A stretch of 64,000 nt of DNA from an uncultured Eggerthella sp. (GTDB lineage Bacteria > Actinomycetota > Coriobacteriia > Coriobacteriales > Eggerthellaceae). The position numbers and the translations under genes are program-made. The notes under the pieces are model-generated. The model was given only the letters and a program-made list of their open reading frames with translations. It did no database searches and had not been told where the DNA came from. The stretch spans positions 1-64,000 of the forward strand of contig CALLDI010000001.1 in assembly GCA_937998355.1 (NCBI GenBank). The letters run 5' to 3'. Each line of letters starts with the position of its first letter. The first letter of the stretch is position 1. This document shows positions 7,562-15,855 of the stretch, piece by piece.

Positions 7562-9889
7562 CTAGATCGGTAGTTTGGCACCCCTTACCCACTTGCCGTT
7601 GCCATCGACGTAATAGAGGTGCTTCACATCGGTGCCGACCCATGAATTGGTCGCCATGACGCCATCGGATCCTACCCAATAGTTGCCTGAGATCCACTTG
7701 TTCTTCTGCATGGCGCCCGACTTGCTGAAGTAATACCACTTGTTGGAGAGCTTCTTCCAGCCGGTCTGCATAGCTCCTGAGCTATTGGAGTAATAGCGAA
7801 CCTTGTTCACATCGTAGAAGCCGGTCTTCATGACACCATCGGAGGGGTTCAAGTAGTACCACTTGTTCTTCACCTTCGCCCAGCCTTTGGCCATGGCTCC
7901 AGAGGATTTGTAGTAATACCACTTGTTGCTCTCTTTGTTCCAACCGGTCTTCATCGCACCTGACGAAGTGAGGTAATAGGTCTGGTTCGAGATCTTGCGC
8001 TTGCCGGTCTGCATGATGCCGTTTCGCTCCATGAAGTACCACTTGCCCGATACCTTCTGCCAACCGGTCTTCATAGCGCCATCGGTGCCGAGCCAATACC
8101 AAGAGCTTCCTGACTTGTACCACTTGGAGCTCATGTAGCCTTTGGAGTCGAAGTGATAGCGCTTGCCCTTGATGGTCACCCATTCATTCGCAGGATAGGA
8201 CTTCTTCTGAGCCGTCTTCGACTTGGAGTCGTATGAGAACCACCATTTGCCGCTGGACTTCTTCCACGTGCCCGTTACGCTCGGAGCTTTCGGGGCGGCT
8301 TGAGCGATGGTGCTCGAATTGCCTGCAGGGGTCAGAGCGGTCGAGGTGTTCGAACTCGAAGAGCTGTTGTTGGAGGAGTTGTTGCTCGAAGAGTTGTTGC
8401 CCGTATCATTGCTCACCGCTTTGGTGATCTCGCACGTGAACGACTTGCTCGCATTCGCGCGCTTCACGGTGATGGTGCTCTTTCCGAGTGCTTTTGCGAA
8501 GAGAGCGCATGACCGGTCGTAGGAAAAGCCGCCAGCGCTGCCGTATTTCGCATCGATCGCTTTCGTATTGGACGAGGACCAGGTGGTCGCGAACTCATTG
8601 CCGTCAACAGCGATGTAATGGTCGAGGCCCGAGAAATACTGAGAGGATCCCGCTTTAGGCGCCTTGGATGATGTGCTCACTGCTTCGACATCGAGCTTGT
8701 ACGAGTTGATAGGGAAGCTCACAGAGGTGCCGATCGTGCTGCCTCCAGCCTTCTTCACCGTCAGCTGATCGGGGGTGTAGAGGTTGAAGAACGTGACCGT
8801 ATAGGTGTAGCTCTTGTTCCGTTTGGTCGACTTGATCGTTACCGTGTACTTGTCTTGATCGTAGAGGCGGTCGAGTCCTGCTTTGCCGTTGGTGTACGGC
8901 TGGAAAACGAGGTAGCTGCTCGAGTCACCATAACCTGCGCCCGATACCTTGAAATAGCCTCCACCAGAAACGCTTCCGTTAGGATTGGAGAAGTTCCATG
9001 TTTTGCCATCGTTCTCGCGCTTGATGTTCACGGTGAGCGATGTATCGTCGGGCTGGATCCAGGATGCAGTGAAGCTCCAGGGGTCGTTGCGAGAGAAGAT
9101 GGAAGTGGGCGTGTTGTTCGCAGGCCATACGAGGTTCTCGTAACGTGGAGCGGATGCGTTGGATTTGTCCGCGATGTACATGCAGCTATAGCCATCCACA
9201 TAACCGAAACCGGTCTTCGCCATCTGCGGGTTCAAACACCAGCGACGTTGACCGACCGTAGCGAGATTCGCCGAAGTGCTATCGGACATGTAGCCGAGCA
9301 CCGAAGCTGCGATACCTGCATATCCCGACGAGGAATTGCTGCTCGCAGTGCCCGAGACGGCGGTTCGATAGAGCGCATCATCCATTCCGGAGGGTTTCGA
9401 TGGGCTCTGGAGGAGGCTTTTCGTCCAACGCAAGAGAAGAGCGCCCGCTTGGCACTGCTCGTTGTACTTCGAATCGAGCGTGACGTTGTCGGGGATGCCT
9501 GCGATGTAGCGCATCCAGTTCAACATGTTCAGACCGTTGTTCAATGAAGCTTGATCGACCGCTCCTGCTTTGCCAGGGGAGGAATAGCTTGGTTTGGTCG
9601 TATAGCTCACGCCTTTGTCGGCGGAGATCTTCTTGTTCAGAAGGTAGTTGCGGATCTGATCTTGCGTCGGCTTGTTCACCTCTGCGGTCGTGGCCGTAGC
9701 CTGCGCAGAAAGATCGCCTTCGGCGCCATCGCTCAGAGCTGAGATGCTCGAGAGAACGAGCGCTTCGCCAAGCTTCATGTTCTCGCCAGGTATCTTCGAT
9801 GCGTCTTCATCTGCAAAAGCGAGGGAGGCAACGCTAAAAGCGAGCGCGAACGTCATGAAGAGCGAAAGAAGGAATGACTTTGTTCTCAT
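7562..9889 (-). CDS. CAP-domain protein with Ig-like region and choline-binding-type repeats (paralogue 2)
   Basis: 775 residues, ATG at 9889 with AAAGG seven bases upstream. Residues 1-26 form a signal peptide ending in LAFA. The same plan as its neighbour follows: LNMLNWMRYIAGI and GQRRWCLNPQMAKTGFGYV mark the CAP-like domain (about 110-265), then an Ig-like region (WSSSNTKAIDAKYG...GKSTITVKRA), an Asn/Ser linker and C-terminal W/YY repeats. In the second motif block the His of the paralogue (LGHRQW) is Gln (VGQRRW), so a conserved CAP-site residue may be changed. The two paralogues are separated by 167 bp containing a terminator, so each is probably transcribed alone. Confidence 0.88.
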   Translation of the reverse strand: MRTKSFLLSLFMTFALAFSVASLAFADEDASKIPGENMKLGEALVLSSISALSDGAEGDLSAQATATTAEVNKPTQDQIRNYLLNKKISADKGVSYTTKPSYSSPGKAGAVDQASLNNGLNMLNWMRYIAGIPDNVTLDSKYNEQCQAGALLLRWTKSLLQSPSKPSGMDDALYRTAVSGTASSNSSSGYAGIAASVLGYMSDSTSANLATVGQRRWCLNPQMAKTGFGYVDGYSCMYIADKSNASAPRYENLVWPANNTPTSIFSRNDPWSFTASWIQPDDTSLTVNIKRENDGKTWNFSNPNGSVSGGGYFKVSGAGYGDSSSYLVFQPYTNGKAGLDRLYDQDKYTVTIKSTKRNKSYTYTVTFFNLYTPDQLTVKKAGGSTIGTSVSFPINSYKLDVEAVSTSSKAPKAGSSQYFSGLDHYIAVDGNEFATTWSSSNTKAIDAKYGSAGGFSYDRSCALFAKALGKSTITVKRANASKSFTCEITKAVSNDTGNNSSSNNSSNNSSSSSNTSTALTPAGNSSTIAQAAPKAPSVTGTWKKSSGKWWFSYDSKSKTAQKKSYPANEWVTIKGKRYHFDSKGYMSSKWYKSGSSWYWLGTDGAMKTGWQKVSGKWYFMERNGIMQTGKRKISNQTYYLTSSGAMKTGWNKESNKWYYYKSSGAMAKGWAKVKNKWYYLNPSDGVMKTGFYDVNKVRYYSNSSGAMQTGWKKLSNKWYYFSKSGAMQKNKWISGNYWVGSDGVMATNSWVGTDVKHLYYVDGNGKWVRGAKLPI
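8042..8251 (-). repeat. Near-identical segment shared with 5505-5714
   Basis: Second copy of the recently shared block between the two CAP paralogues; it is displaced by 2537 bp in the same orientation. Confidence 0.85.
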
Positions 9890-10093
9890 GGCGAACCTTT
9901 CTCTTTCGGAGGTTGTGAAATGAGCAAGGCGATTCTAGCATAATGCCAGGAAAAGGGCTATTTTCGACCGCTAGTGATGAGATATTTGTGAAGGCTATCG
10001 GGTGGGTATCGAAAAAGCCCTGATGGGCGCAGAGCATGCCGCGCGAGCCGTTCGGAAAGAGCTTCGTGAGATTGCCAACTACCGCACGGAGAA

Positions 10094-10158
10094 TTCATGA
10101 TGATAGTGTTCAAAAATATGTTATATTCAAAATAATTGAACATCTAAAAATAATGAAC
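10094..10158 (+). promoter_or_regulatory. AT-rich promoter/operator region with GTTCA half-sites before the licCA fusion
   Basis: A very AT-rich stretch precedes the gene starting at 10176. GTTCA at 10108-10112 and TGAAC at 10137-10141 form an inverted pair, and another TGAAC follows at 10154-10158. A weak promoter fit is TTCATG (10094) with TATGTT (10117), 17-bp spacer. The encoded protein carries its own winged-helix domain, so autoregulation at these sites is a natural guess, not shown. Confidence 0.4.
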
Positions 10159-10175
10159 GAAGGTGCAAGAGCCTC

Positions 10176-11948
10176 ATGCTCACCAAGAACGAATTCGAAG
10201 CGCTCGAGAGTCTGAATGCTCGTCCGAACTCGAGCCAAAGGGAGATCGCTCAAGAAAAAGAGCTGTCGGTCGGTTCGGTCAATGCTGCGATCAAATCGCT
10301 CGTTGCGCGAGGACTGATCGAAGGCGGAGCTCTTACAGAAAAAGGGAGGAAAGAGCTCGATTCGCACAAGGTCGACAACGCGGTCATCTTGGCGGCAGGG
10401 CTTTCGCGTCGTTTGGCACCCATTTCGTACGAGCAGCCCAAAGGACTGCTCGTAGTGCGCGGCGAAGTGTTGATCGAACGCCAGATCGAGCAACTTCAGC
10501 AGGCGGGCATCTCCGACATCACCGTTGTGGTCGGCTACAAGAAGGAGCTCTTCTTTTACCTCGAAGACAAGTACGGCGTATCGATCGTGGTCAATGAAGA
10601 ATATGCTTCGCGCAACAACAATTCTTCCATCATGGCGGTGGAAGAGCGTCTCGGAAACACCTATATCTGCTCTTCAGATGATTATTTCACGATCAATCCC
10701 TTTCGCCCTTACGTTTGGAAAGCCTACTACGCGGCGCAGTTCGCCGAAGGCGTCACGGAAGAGTGGTGCATGGAGACGGGAGCAGGGCAGCGTATCGTCG
10801 ACGTTACCATCGGGGGCTCAGATGCGTGGTATATGATCGGTCAAGTTTATTTCGATCGGGCTTTCTCGCAGCATTTTCTCGAGGTGCTTCACGCGGAATA
10901 CGATCTGCCGACAACAGCATCAAAGCTTTGGGAGCAGATCTATGTCGACCATATCGACGAATTCGATATGCGCATGAAGAAGTATCCTGCAGGCGTGATC
11001 TACGAGTTCGATTTCCTCGACGAGCTGCGTGCGTTCGACCCGTACTTCTTGCAGAACATCAATTCCAAGATCTTCGACAATATCGAAGCGGTCCTTGGTT
11101 GTGACAAGAATGATGTATGTGATGTCTATCCGCTCAGTCAAGGCCTGACGAACCTATCCTGTCATTTCAGGGTTGGCGAGAATGAATACGTCTATCGCCA
11201 CCCAGGTGTGGGGACCGAGGAATTGATCGATCGCCACGCTGAGAGCATCGCGCAACGTGTCGCGGCTGAACTTGGTCTGGACGATACCTACATTCATGAG
11301 GATGAGGCTGAAGGTTGGAAGATCTCTCGTTTCATCCCTAATAGTCGTCCGCTCGATCCTCATGATGCTGGTCAGCTGAAGAAGGCTATGGAGATGGCCG
11401 CCGAGCTCCATGCTCAATCCATGAGCGTGGAGCGTGCGTTCGATTTCTTCGAAGAGAGCAAGCGCTATGAGCGGCTGTTAGGAGGATCGTCGGTGGTCGA
11501 TGCGATCCCGGGATATCAGGAGATGGCCGAGAAAGCTACCCGTCTCAAGCGTTTCGTCGAGGCGGATGGCGCTCCCGTGTGCCTGACCCATAACGACTTC
11601 TTCTATCTGAACTTCTTGCTGGATGAGAACGATCGCTATTACCTCATCGATTGGGAGTATTCGGGCATGTCCGACTATGCGAGCGACTTCGGAACGTTCG
11701 TCGTGTGCTCGCAGCTCTCTGAAGAAGAGGCGCTTCAGGCGCTCTCTTATTATTTCGGGCGTACGCCGACAGCGGCCGAGATCAGGCATAATCTCGCATT
11801 CGTCGCCTTCGCTGGCTGGTGCTGGTATGTCTGGTCGCTCTACAAGGAAGCCCGCGGGGAGAATGTGGGCGAATGGTTCTATATCTATTACAAATACGCG
11901 AAGACCTATCTTGATCGATCGTTGAAACTCTACGAGCAGGCGAACTAA
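10176..11948 (+). CDS. licC: HTH - choline-phosphate cytidylyltransferase (LicC) - choline kinase (LicA) fusion
   Basis: 590 residues with three parts. Residues 1-68 are a winged helix-turn-helix (SSQREIAQEKELSVGSVNAA, then ALTEKGRKEL). Residues about 70-300 are a nucleotidyltransferase with the signature ILAAGLSRRLAPIS and a lysine-containing PKGLL, as in LicC, which makes CDP-choline. Residues about 310-590 are a choline/aminoglycoside kinase fold with GLTNLSCHF (nucleotide loop), LTHNDFFYLNFL (Brenner motif) and LIDWEYSG (metal-binding Asp), as in LicA. The protein should convert choline to CDP-choline in the cytoplasm in two steps. In pneumococcus licA and licC are separate genes. The permease gene starts 18 bases downstream with its own AAAGGAG site, so they form an operon. 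The HTH could sense choline intermediates; that is speculation. Confidence 0.9.
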   Translation: MLTKNEFEALESLNARPNSSQREIAQEKELSVGSVNAAIKSLVARGLIEGGALTEKGRKELDSHKVDNAVILAAGLSRRLAPISYEQPKGLLVVRGEVLIERQIEQLQQAGISDITVVVGYKKELFFYLEDKYGVSIVVNEEYASRNNNSSIMAVEERLGNTYICSSDDYFTINPFRPYVWKAYYAAQFAEGVTEEWCMETGAGQRIVDVTIGGSDAWYMIGQVYFDRAFSQHFLEVLHAEYDLPTTASKLWEQIYVDHIDEFDMRMKKYPAGVIYEFDFLDELRAFDPYFLQNINSKIFDNIEAVLGCDKNDVCDVYPLSQGLTNLSCHFRVGENEYVYRHPGVGTEELIDRHAESIAQRVAAELGLDDTYIHEDEAEGWKISRFIPNSRPLDPHDAGQLKKAMEMAAELHAQSMSVERAFDFFEESKRYERLLGGSSVVDAIPGYQEMAEKATRLKRFVEADGAPVCLTHNDFFYLNFLLDENDRYYLIDWEYSGMSDYASDFGTFVVCSQLSEEEALQALSYYFGRTPTAAEIRHNLAFVAFAGWCWYVWSLYKEARGENVGEWFYIYYKYAKTYLDRSLKLYEQAN

Positions 11949-11966
11949 ACCAAAGGAGAAATTGAA

Positions 11967-12944
11967 ATGAAGTACGGATTAGCGAGCGGTTGCCTCTGGG
12001 CTCTCGATACGACCATATTAGCCATCGCACTGTCGATGGCGCCTTTCATCGGCACGGTCGAAGCGATCGCGTTCGCCTCGATCGCGAGCGCGGCATTGCA
12101 TGATGTGTTCTGCGCGATATGGATGTTCGTTTATATGGCTGTGCGTGGGCGCCTGAAAGATACGCTCGCTGCGCTCAAGACGCGCAGTGGCAAAGTGGTC
12201 ATGCTCGGAGCGCTTTTGGGCGGTCCTGTCGGTATGAGCGGTTATGTGATCGCCATCAACAACATCGGTCCTGCCTATACTGCGATGATCTCGGCGTTCT
12301 ATCCCGCGTTCGGTGCGTTGATGGCGATGCTCTTCCTGAAGGAGAAGATGCAGATCAGGCAATTCATCGCGTTGCTGGTCGCATTGGGGGGCATTTGCAT
12401 CATGGGCGCTGTCACGGTCACGAACGATCAATACGGCGACCCCATCATCGGTCTAGTGTGCGCGCTGCTCTGCGTCGTCGGTTGGGGCTCCGAAGCGGTC
12501 ATCTGCGCATGGGGCATGCGCGATGAGGCGGTCGATAACGAGACTGCACTGCAGATTCGTGAGACCACATCGGGACTCGTATACCTCATCGTCGTGCTGC
12601 CGATATTCGGGGCATGGGCGTTCACGTTCACTGCGGTTCCAACGCTCGGTACGGCAGTGGTGGCGCTCTCGGCGCTCATGGGAACGGTCTCCTATCTGTT
12701 CTATTACAAGGGCATTTCCGTGATCGGGGCTGCGAAGGGCATGGCGCTCAACATCACGTATTCTGCGTGGGCGGTCGTGTTCGGCTTCGTGTTGCTCGGC
12801 ACGGTGCCAGGAGCTGTTGAGATCGTGTGCTGTTTGCTCATCATGGGCGGCACCATCCTCGCCGCTGCGGACTGGAACGAACTATTCAGCAGAAAGAACA
12901 AGCTACCGAAGAACGCTGAAGCGACAGCGGAGCTGGAGGGCTAG
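11967..12944 (+). CDS. licB: LicB-like choline permease (DMT/EamA family)
   Basis: 325 residues, ATG after a strong AAAGGAG site. About ten hydrophobic segments arranged as two EamA halves (for example MLGALLGGPVGMSGYVIAI and MGTVSYLFYYKGISVIGAA) mark a drug/metabolite transporter-superfamily permease. LicB proteins of lic loci belong to this superfamily and import choline. The assignment rests on being co-transcribed with the LicC-LicA fusion; the sequence alone would only support DMT permease. The stop codon overlaps the stop of the convergent licD gene by four bases (CTAG, 12941-12944). Confidence 0.82.
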   Translation: MKYGLASGCLWALDTTILAIALSMAPFIGTVEAIAFASIASAALHDVFCAIWMFVYMAVRGRLKDTLAALKTRSGKVVMLGALLGGPVGMSGYVIAINNIGPAYTAMISAFYPAFGALMAMLFLKEKMQIRQFIALLVALGGICIMGAVTVTNDQYGDPIIGLVCALLCVVGWGSEAVICAWGMRDEAVDNETALQIRETTSGLVYLIVVLPIFGAWAFTFTAVPTLGTAVVALSALMGTVSYLFYYKGISVIGAAKGMALNITYSAWAVVFGFVLLGTVPGAVEIVCCLLIMGGTILAAADWNELFSRKNKLPKNAEATAELEG

Positions 12945-13735
12945 TCGTCCACATACCATGCGCGTAGGCGATGGCTCACGCGCTGGTCTTCTGGGGGAAG
13001 CTGCATGTAATCCCCGTATTGGCTCGTAAGATATTCATCCCAATGCGGTACTGCGGGAAAGCTTCCGCCTTCGAAATCGAGCATGACGAGGTCGTCGAAA
13101 TCTGCGGTCCGAAGACGAGCCGCAGGATTATTCGCGCACACGAGATCGCGACACCACAGCGAGCCTTCGAAGGGGCGTTTCGTGGCGAGCGCGGTGATGG
13201 CGCGGACCGTTTCCTCTGCAGGGCGATATCTGTTCATCACGAAACGTATCGGTCGCTTGATGAGGTTTTGCGTCCATGTTCTTGCCGGATACGTCTGGAA
13301 GCGTCGATAGTCCTGGAGTTTCAACGAGGCCTCGTAGTCGCGTTGATTCTCGGATTCATCCAGGCTCATCCCGTCAACAGGGAAGATGTCGATCCACAGA
13401 TAGCGCCTGCGGTCATTCCATCGTCCCTCATGGACTTCGATCCTCGTGTTGATCAGCTTGCCATAAGGGAATGTGGTCCCGTCCGTTTCGACATAACGAA
13501 GCGCGTATCCTTCAGGTAATTCAGCAGACAGTTCGACGAACCGTTCGAAATCAGGACGGGGCATTATAAGGTCAAGGTCGTCGTCCCAGGGAATGAAGCC
13601 CTTATGGCGCACGGCTCCTAGGAGGGTTCCTGAGTCGAGCGAGTAACGAAGGCCATGTTCGCGCGTGAAGCGATCGAACACTTCAAGGAGGGCTAAGAGC
13701 TCTTGTTGAATCTCTTCAAAGGTCAGATCCTTCAC
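12941..13735 (-). CDS. licD: LicD family phosphocholine transferase (copy 1)
   Basis: 264 residues, GTG start at 13735. The N-terminal half has the LicD signature: YSLDSGTLLGAVRHKGFIPWDDDLDL, where the acidic WDDD cluster is the putative metal site, followed by MPRPDFERF and WIDIFPVDGM. LicD enzymes move phosphocholine from CDP-choline onto a sugar of a cell-surface polymer; family members act on other phospho-groups too. The start overlaps the stop of the upstream flippase gene (GTGA, 13732-13735), so the two are translationally coupled. In pneumococcus licD1, licD2 and the flippase tacF form the lic2 locus, an arrangement closely mirrored here. Confidence 0.88.
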   Translation of the reverse strand: MKDLTFEEIQQELLALLEVFDRFTREHGLRYSLDSGTLLGAVRHKGFIPWDDDLDLIMPRPDFERFVELSAELPEGYALRYVETDGTTFPYGKLINTRIEVHEGRWNDRRRYLWIDIFPVDGMSLDESENQRDYEASLKLQDYRRFQTYPARTWTQNLIKRPIRFVMNRYRPAEETVRAITALATKRPFEGSLWCRDLVCANNPAARLRTADFDDLVMLDFEGGSFPAVPHWDEYLTSQYGDYMQLPPEDQRVSHRLRAWYVDD

Positions 13736-15048
13736 TGTTGGTGCTCCTGTCTAGCGAGGCGTTCGATCTCTTGTTTGCTCGCGGCCATGAGATCGCGGCA
13801 TCGATATACGAAGACGATGCGCAAGGCCAGCATGACCAATTCGGTCGCACAGCGCAGGAGCGCAACGTTGACGATCGTGAAATTACCCGTCAGCGCGAGG
13901 GTGACGAGGCCTGCGATATGGAAGAGCGCAGCCGAAACGGATGCAGTGGTGAGCAGCTTCTCCTTGTTGAGCACAGCGAGGATGGGATATCCGATGAGAA
14001 CGGTCGGATATGAGAAGATGAGCACGGGCGTGAGCAGCTGCAAGACGATACTACCGTCCAAGTATTCAGGACCGCCGAGCACCCACATGACGAAGGGCGA
14101 GAGGAATACGAGCGCGATCGATCCGACCACCACTACGGGCGTGCCCAGAATAAGGAATTTCTTGATGATCGAGAAATCTCGTCGTGCGACCACGTGAGGA
14201 TAGACGCTGTTATAGATGGGGTTGTAGAGGCTCTGCACCATACTGATGCACATCGCTGCTATCGACCAATAGGAGATGTCTGCCTGATTCACGATATAGA
14301 TGCCGATCATCACGGTGGTGAGATTGGTGAAGATGGTGGTCGATGCGCTCGAAAGGAAGAAGATCGCAGAGGTCTTGAGGACCGAGAGCGATTCTTTCAG
14401 TTCGAGGAGCTTGATGCTCAGCGTTATCTTGCGCTTCATCACGACTTCGATCCACGACCAGACGAAAGCGATCAAGGCAGGAACCGCTTCGAAAACGGCG
14501 ACGAGCACGAGCTGATCGGGACCTTTGATGAAGGCGAAGATGAGGACGAGGGAGACGAGACGTGAAACGACGAATCGCTTCGTAAGGATCGACATATCCT
14601 CGAGCCCTTGGAAGACGAAGTCGGGCAGCATCGCGGTCAACACCGCTCCGAAGTAGGCGATGAGCATGTATTCGGGATTCGCCGCCATCACAGGGATCGC
14701 GGGCATGACCGCGAACAATATCCCTGCGCCAACAGCGGCGAGCACGAGGCGTTGAAGGAAGATGGTCGAGGTGATCTTGCGCACCAGTTCACGATCTCCA
14801 CGATGTCGTGCGATCTCGCGTGTTCCGTAGGCAGTGCAACCGAAATCGATGAAGGTCACGAACAGGTTTATGACCGAAATGGAGTAAGCGCGCACGGCAT
14901 ATTCGTCGGGACCCAATACGCGGGTGAGGTAGGGAAGCGTGATGAAAGGGAATACGTAGATAGCAATCTGCAACAGGTATTGCCAAAAGATATTCTTTTT
15001 CAGTACTTTCTTCGAATCTTTCGGATCCTCTGCATCCATGTTGACCAT
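13732..15048 (-). CDS. Polysaccharide/teichoic acid flippase, Wzx/TacF-like (MOP superfamily)
   Basis: 438 residues with about 12-14 hydrophobic segments. The N-terminal pattern ...NIFWQYLLQIAIYVFPFITLPYLTRVLGPDEYAV is typical of oligosaccharide flippases. It should move a lipid-linked repeat unit across the membrane. Coupling to licD suggests a TacF role, the choline-sensitive teichoic acid flippase of pneumococcus; that is inferred from neighbours. The start is uncertain: on the minus strand a TATAAT (15047-15052) overlaps the first ATG, so transcription could begin near the second in-frame ATG at 15039 and give a leaderless message. No good ribosome site precedes either codon. Confidence 0.85.
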   Translation of the reverse strand: MVNMDAEDPKDSKKVLKKNIFWQYLLQIAIYVFPFITLPYLTRVLGPDEYAVRAYSISVINLFVTFIDFGCTAYGTREIARHRGDRELVRKITSTIFLQRLVLAAVGAGILFAVMPAIPVMAANPEYMLIAYFGAVLTAMLPDFVFQGLEDMSILTKRFVVSRLVSLVLIFAFIKGPDQLVLVAVFEAVPALIAFVWSWIEVVMKRKITLSIKLLELKESLSVLKTSAIFFLSSASTTIFTNLTTVMIGIYIVNQADISYWSIAAMCISMVQSLYNPIYNSVYPHVVARRDFSIIKKFLILGTPVVVVGSIALVFLSPFVMWVLGGPEYLDGSIVLQLLTPVLIFSYPTVLIGYPILAVLNKEKLLTTASVSAALFHIAGLVTLALTGNFTIVNVALLRCATELVMLALRIVFVYRCRDLMAASKQEIERLARQEHQQ

Positions 15049-15150
15049 TATACTTCAATGGGTGTATTAACATGGTAGGTTGAGATAATCGGCAAGGAGC
15101 TGGCATGCTCCTTGCTCTCTAGCATGCACTTGACGATGAAGGGATCGAAC

Positions 15151-15855
15151 ATGCTCTTTGCGGCAATCTTGGCTGGCGGCAAAGGTTCACGTATGGGCAA
15201 TCAAGACAAGCCCAAACAGTATCTTCTGCTGAACAACAAACCGATCATCGTTTATACGGTCGAGAAATTCCTCACCTTGTCCGAGATCGACGAGGTGTTG
15301 GTGCTTTGCCCGGAAACATGGGTCGAGCCCACGAAGGATATCCTCAAAGCGCATTTCGGCACGAACGATCGTCTTCGCGTGCTGGCAGGCGGCGTAACGC
15401 GAAATGACACGATCATGAATGCGATCTCATATCTTGACGAACATCACGATCTCGATGAGAACACTGCGCTCATCACGCACGATTCAGTGCGACCATTCGT
15501 CACCTATCGCATCATCGAGGAGAACATCAAAGCAATGGAGTCCTTCGATGTGTGCGATACGGTCATACCGTGCACCGACACGATCGTTGAGAGCGTGGAC
15601 GGATCGATCATCGATTCGATCCCTGATCGAAACAGTCTCTATCAAGGTCAAACGCCTCAGACGTTCAAGATCAGGAAGATGCAAGCTGCCTACGCTTCCC
15701 TGAACGAAGAGGAGAAAGCCGTTCTTACCGATGCTTGCAAGATCTTCACGATCAAAGGTGAAGCGGTGAAGCTCGTGAAGGGCGAGCCATTCAACATCAA
15801 GATCACTTACCCGTCCGATCTGAAGATCGCGCACGCGCTTCTTGGGATGGAATGA
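15151..15855 (+). CDS. tarI: D-ribitol-5-phosphate cytidylyltransferase (TarI)
   Basis: 234 residues starting at the ATG at 15151, preceded by AAGGGA; an upstream in-frame start at 15112 has no site. The N-terminus FAAILAGGKGSRMG and PKQYL are the nucleotide-binding signature of the IspD/TarI cytidylyltransferases. HDSVRPFV and QGQTPQTF are further family blocks. TarI joins ribitol-5-phosphate to CTP to give CDP-ribitol for teichoic acid synthesis. IspD is the alternative, but the overlapping next gene is a TarJ-like reductase, which favours TarI. The gene ends in an ATGA overlap with tarJ. Confidence 0.87.
   Translation: MLFAAILAGGKGSRMGNQDKPKQYLLLNNKPIIVYTVEKFLTLSEIDEVLVLCPETWVEPTKDILKAHFGTNDRLRVLAGGVTRNDTIMNAISYLDEHHDLDENTALITHDSVRPFVTYRIIEENIKAMESFDVCDTVIPCTDTIVESVDGSIIDSIPDRNSLYQGQTPQTFKIRKMQAAYASLNEEEKAVLTDACKIFTIKGEAVKLVKGEPFNIKITYPSDLKIAHALLGME

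Noticed and set aside
15151..15855. IspD of isoprenoid synthesis
   Set aside because: The fold fits, but overlap with tarJ and the licD context favour ribitol-5-phosphate cytidylyltransferase. A second IspD elsewhere would be the test.
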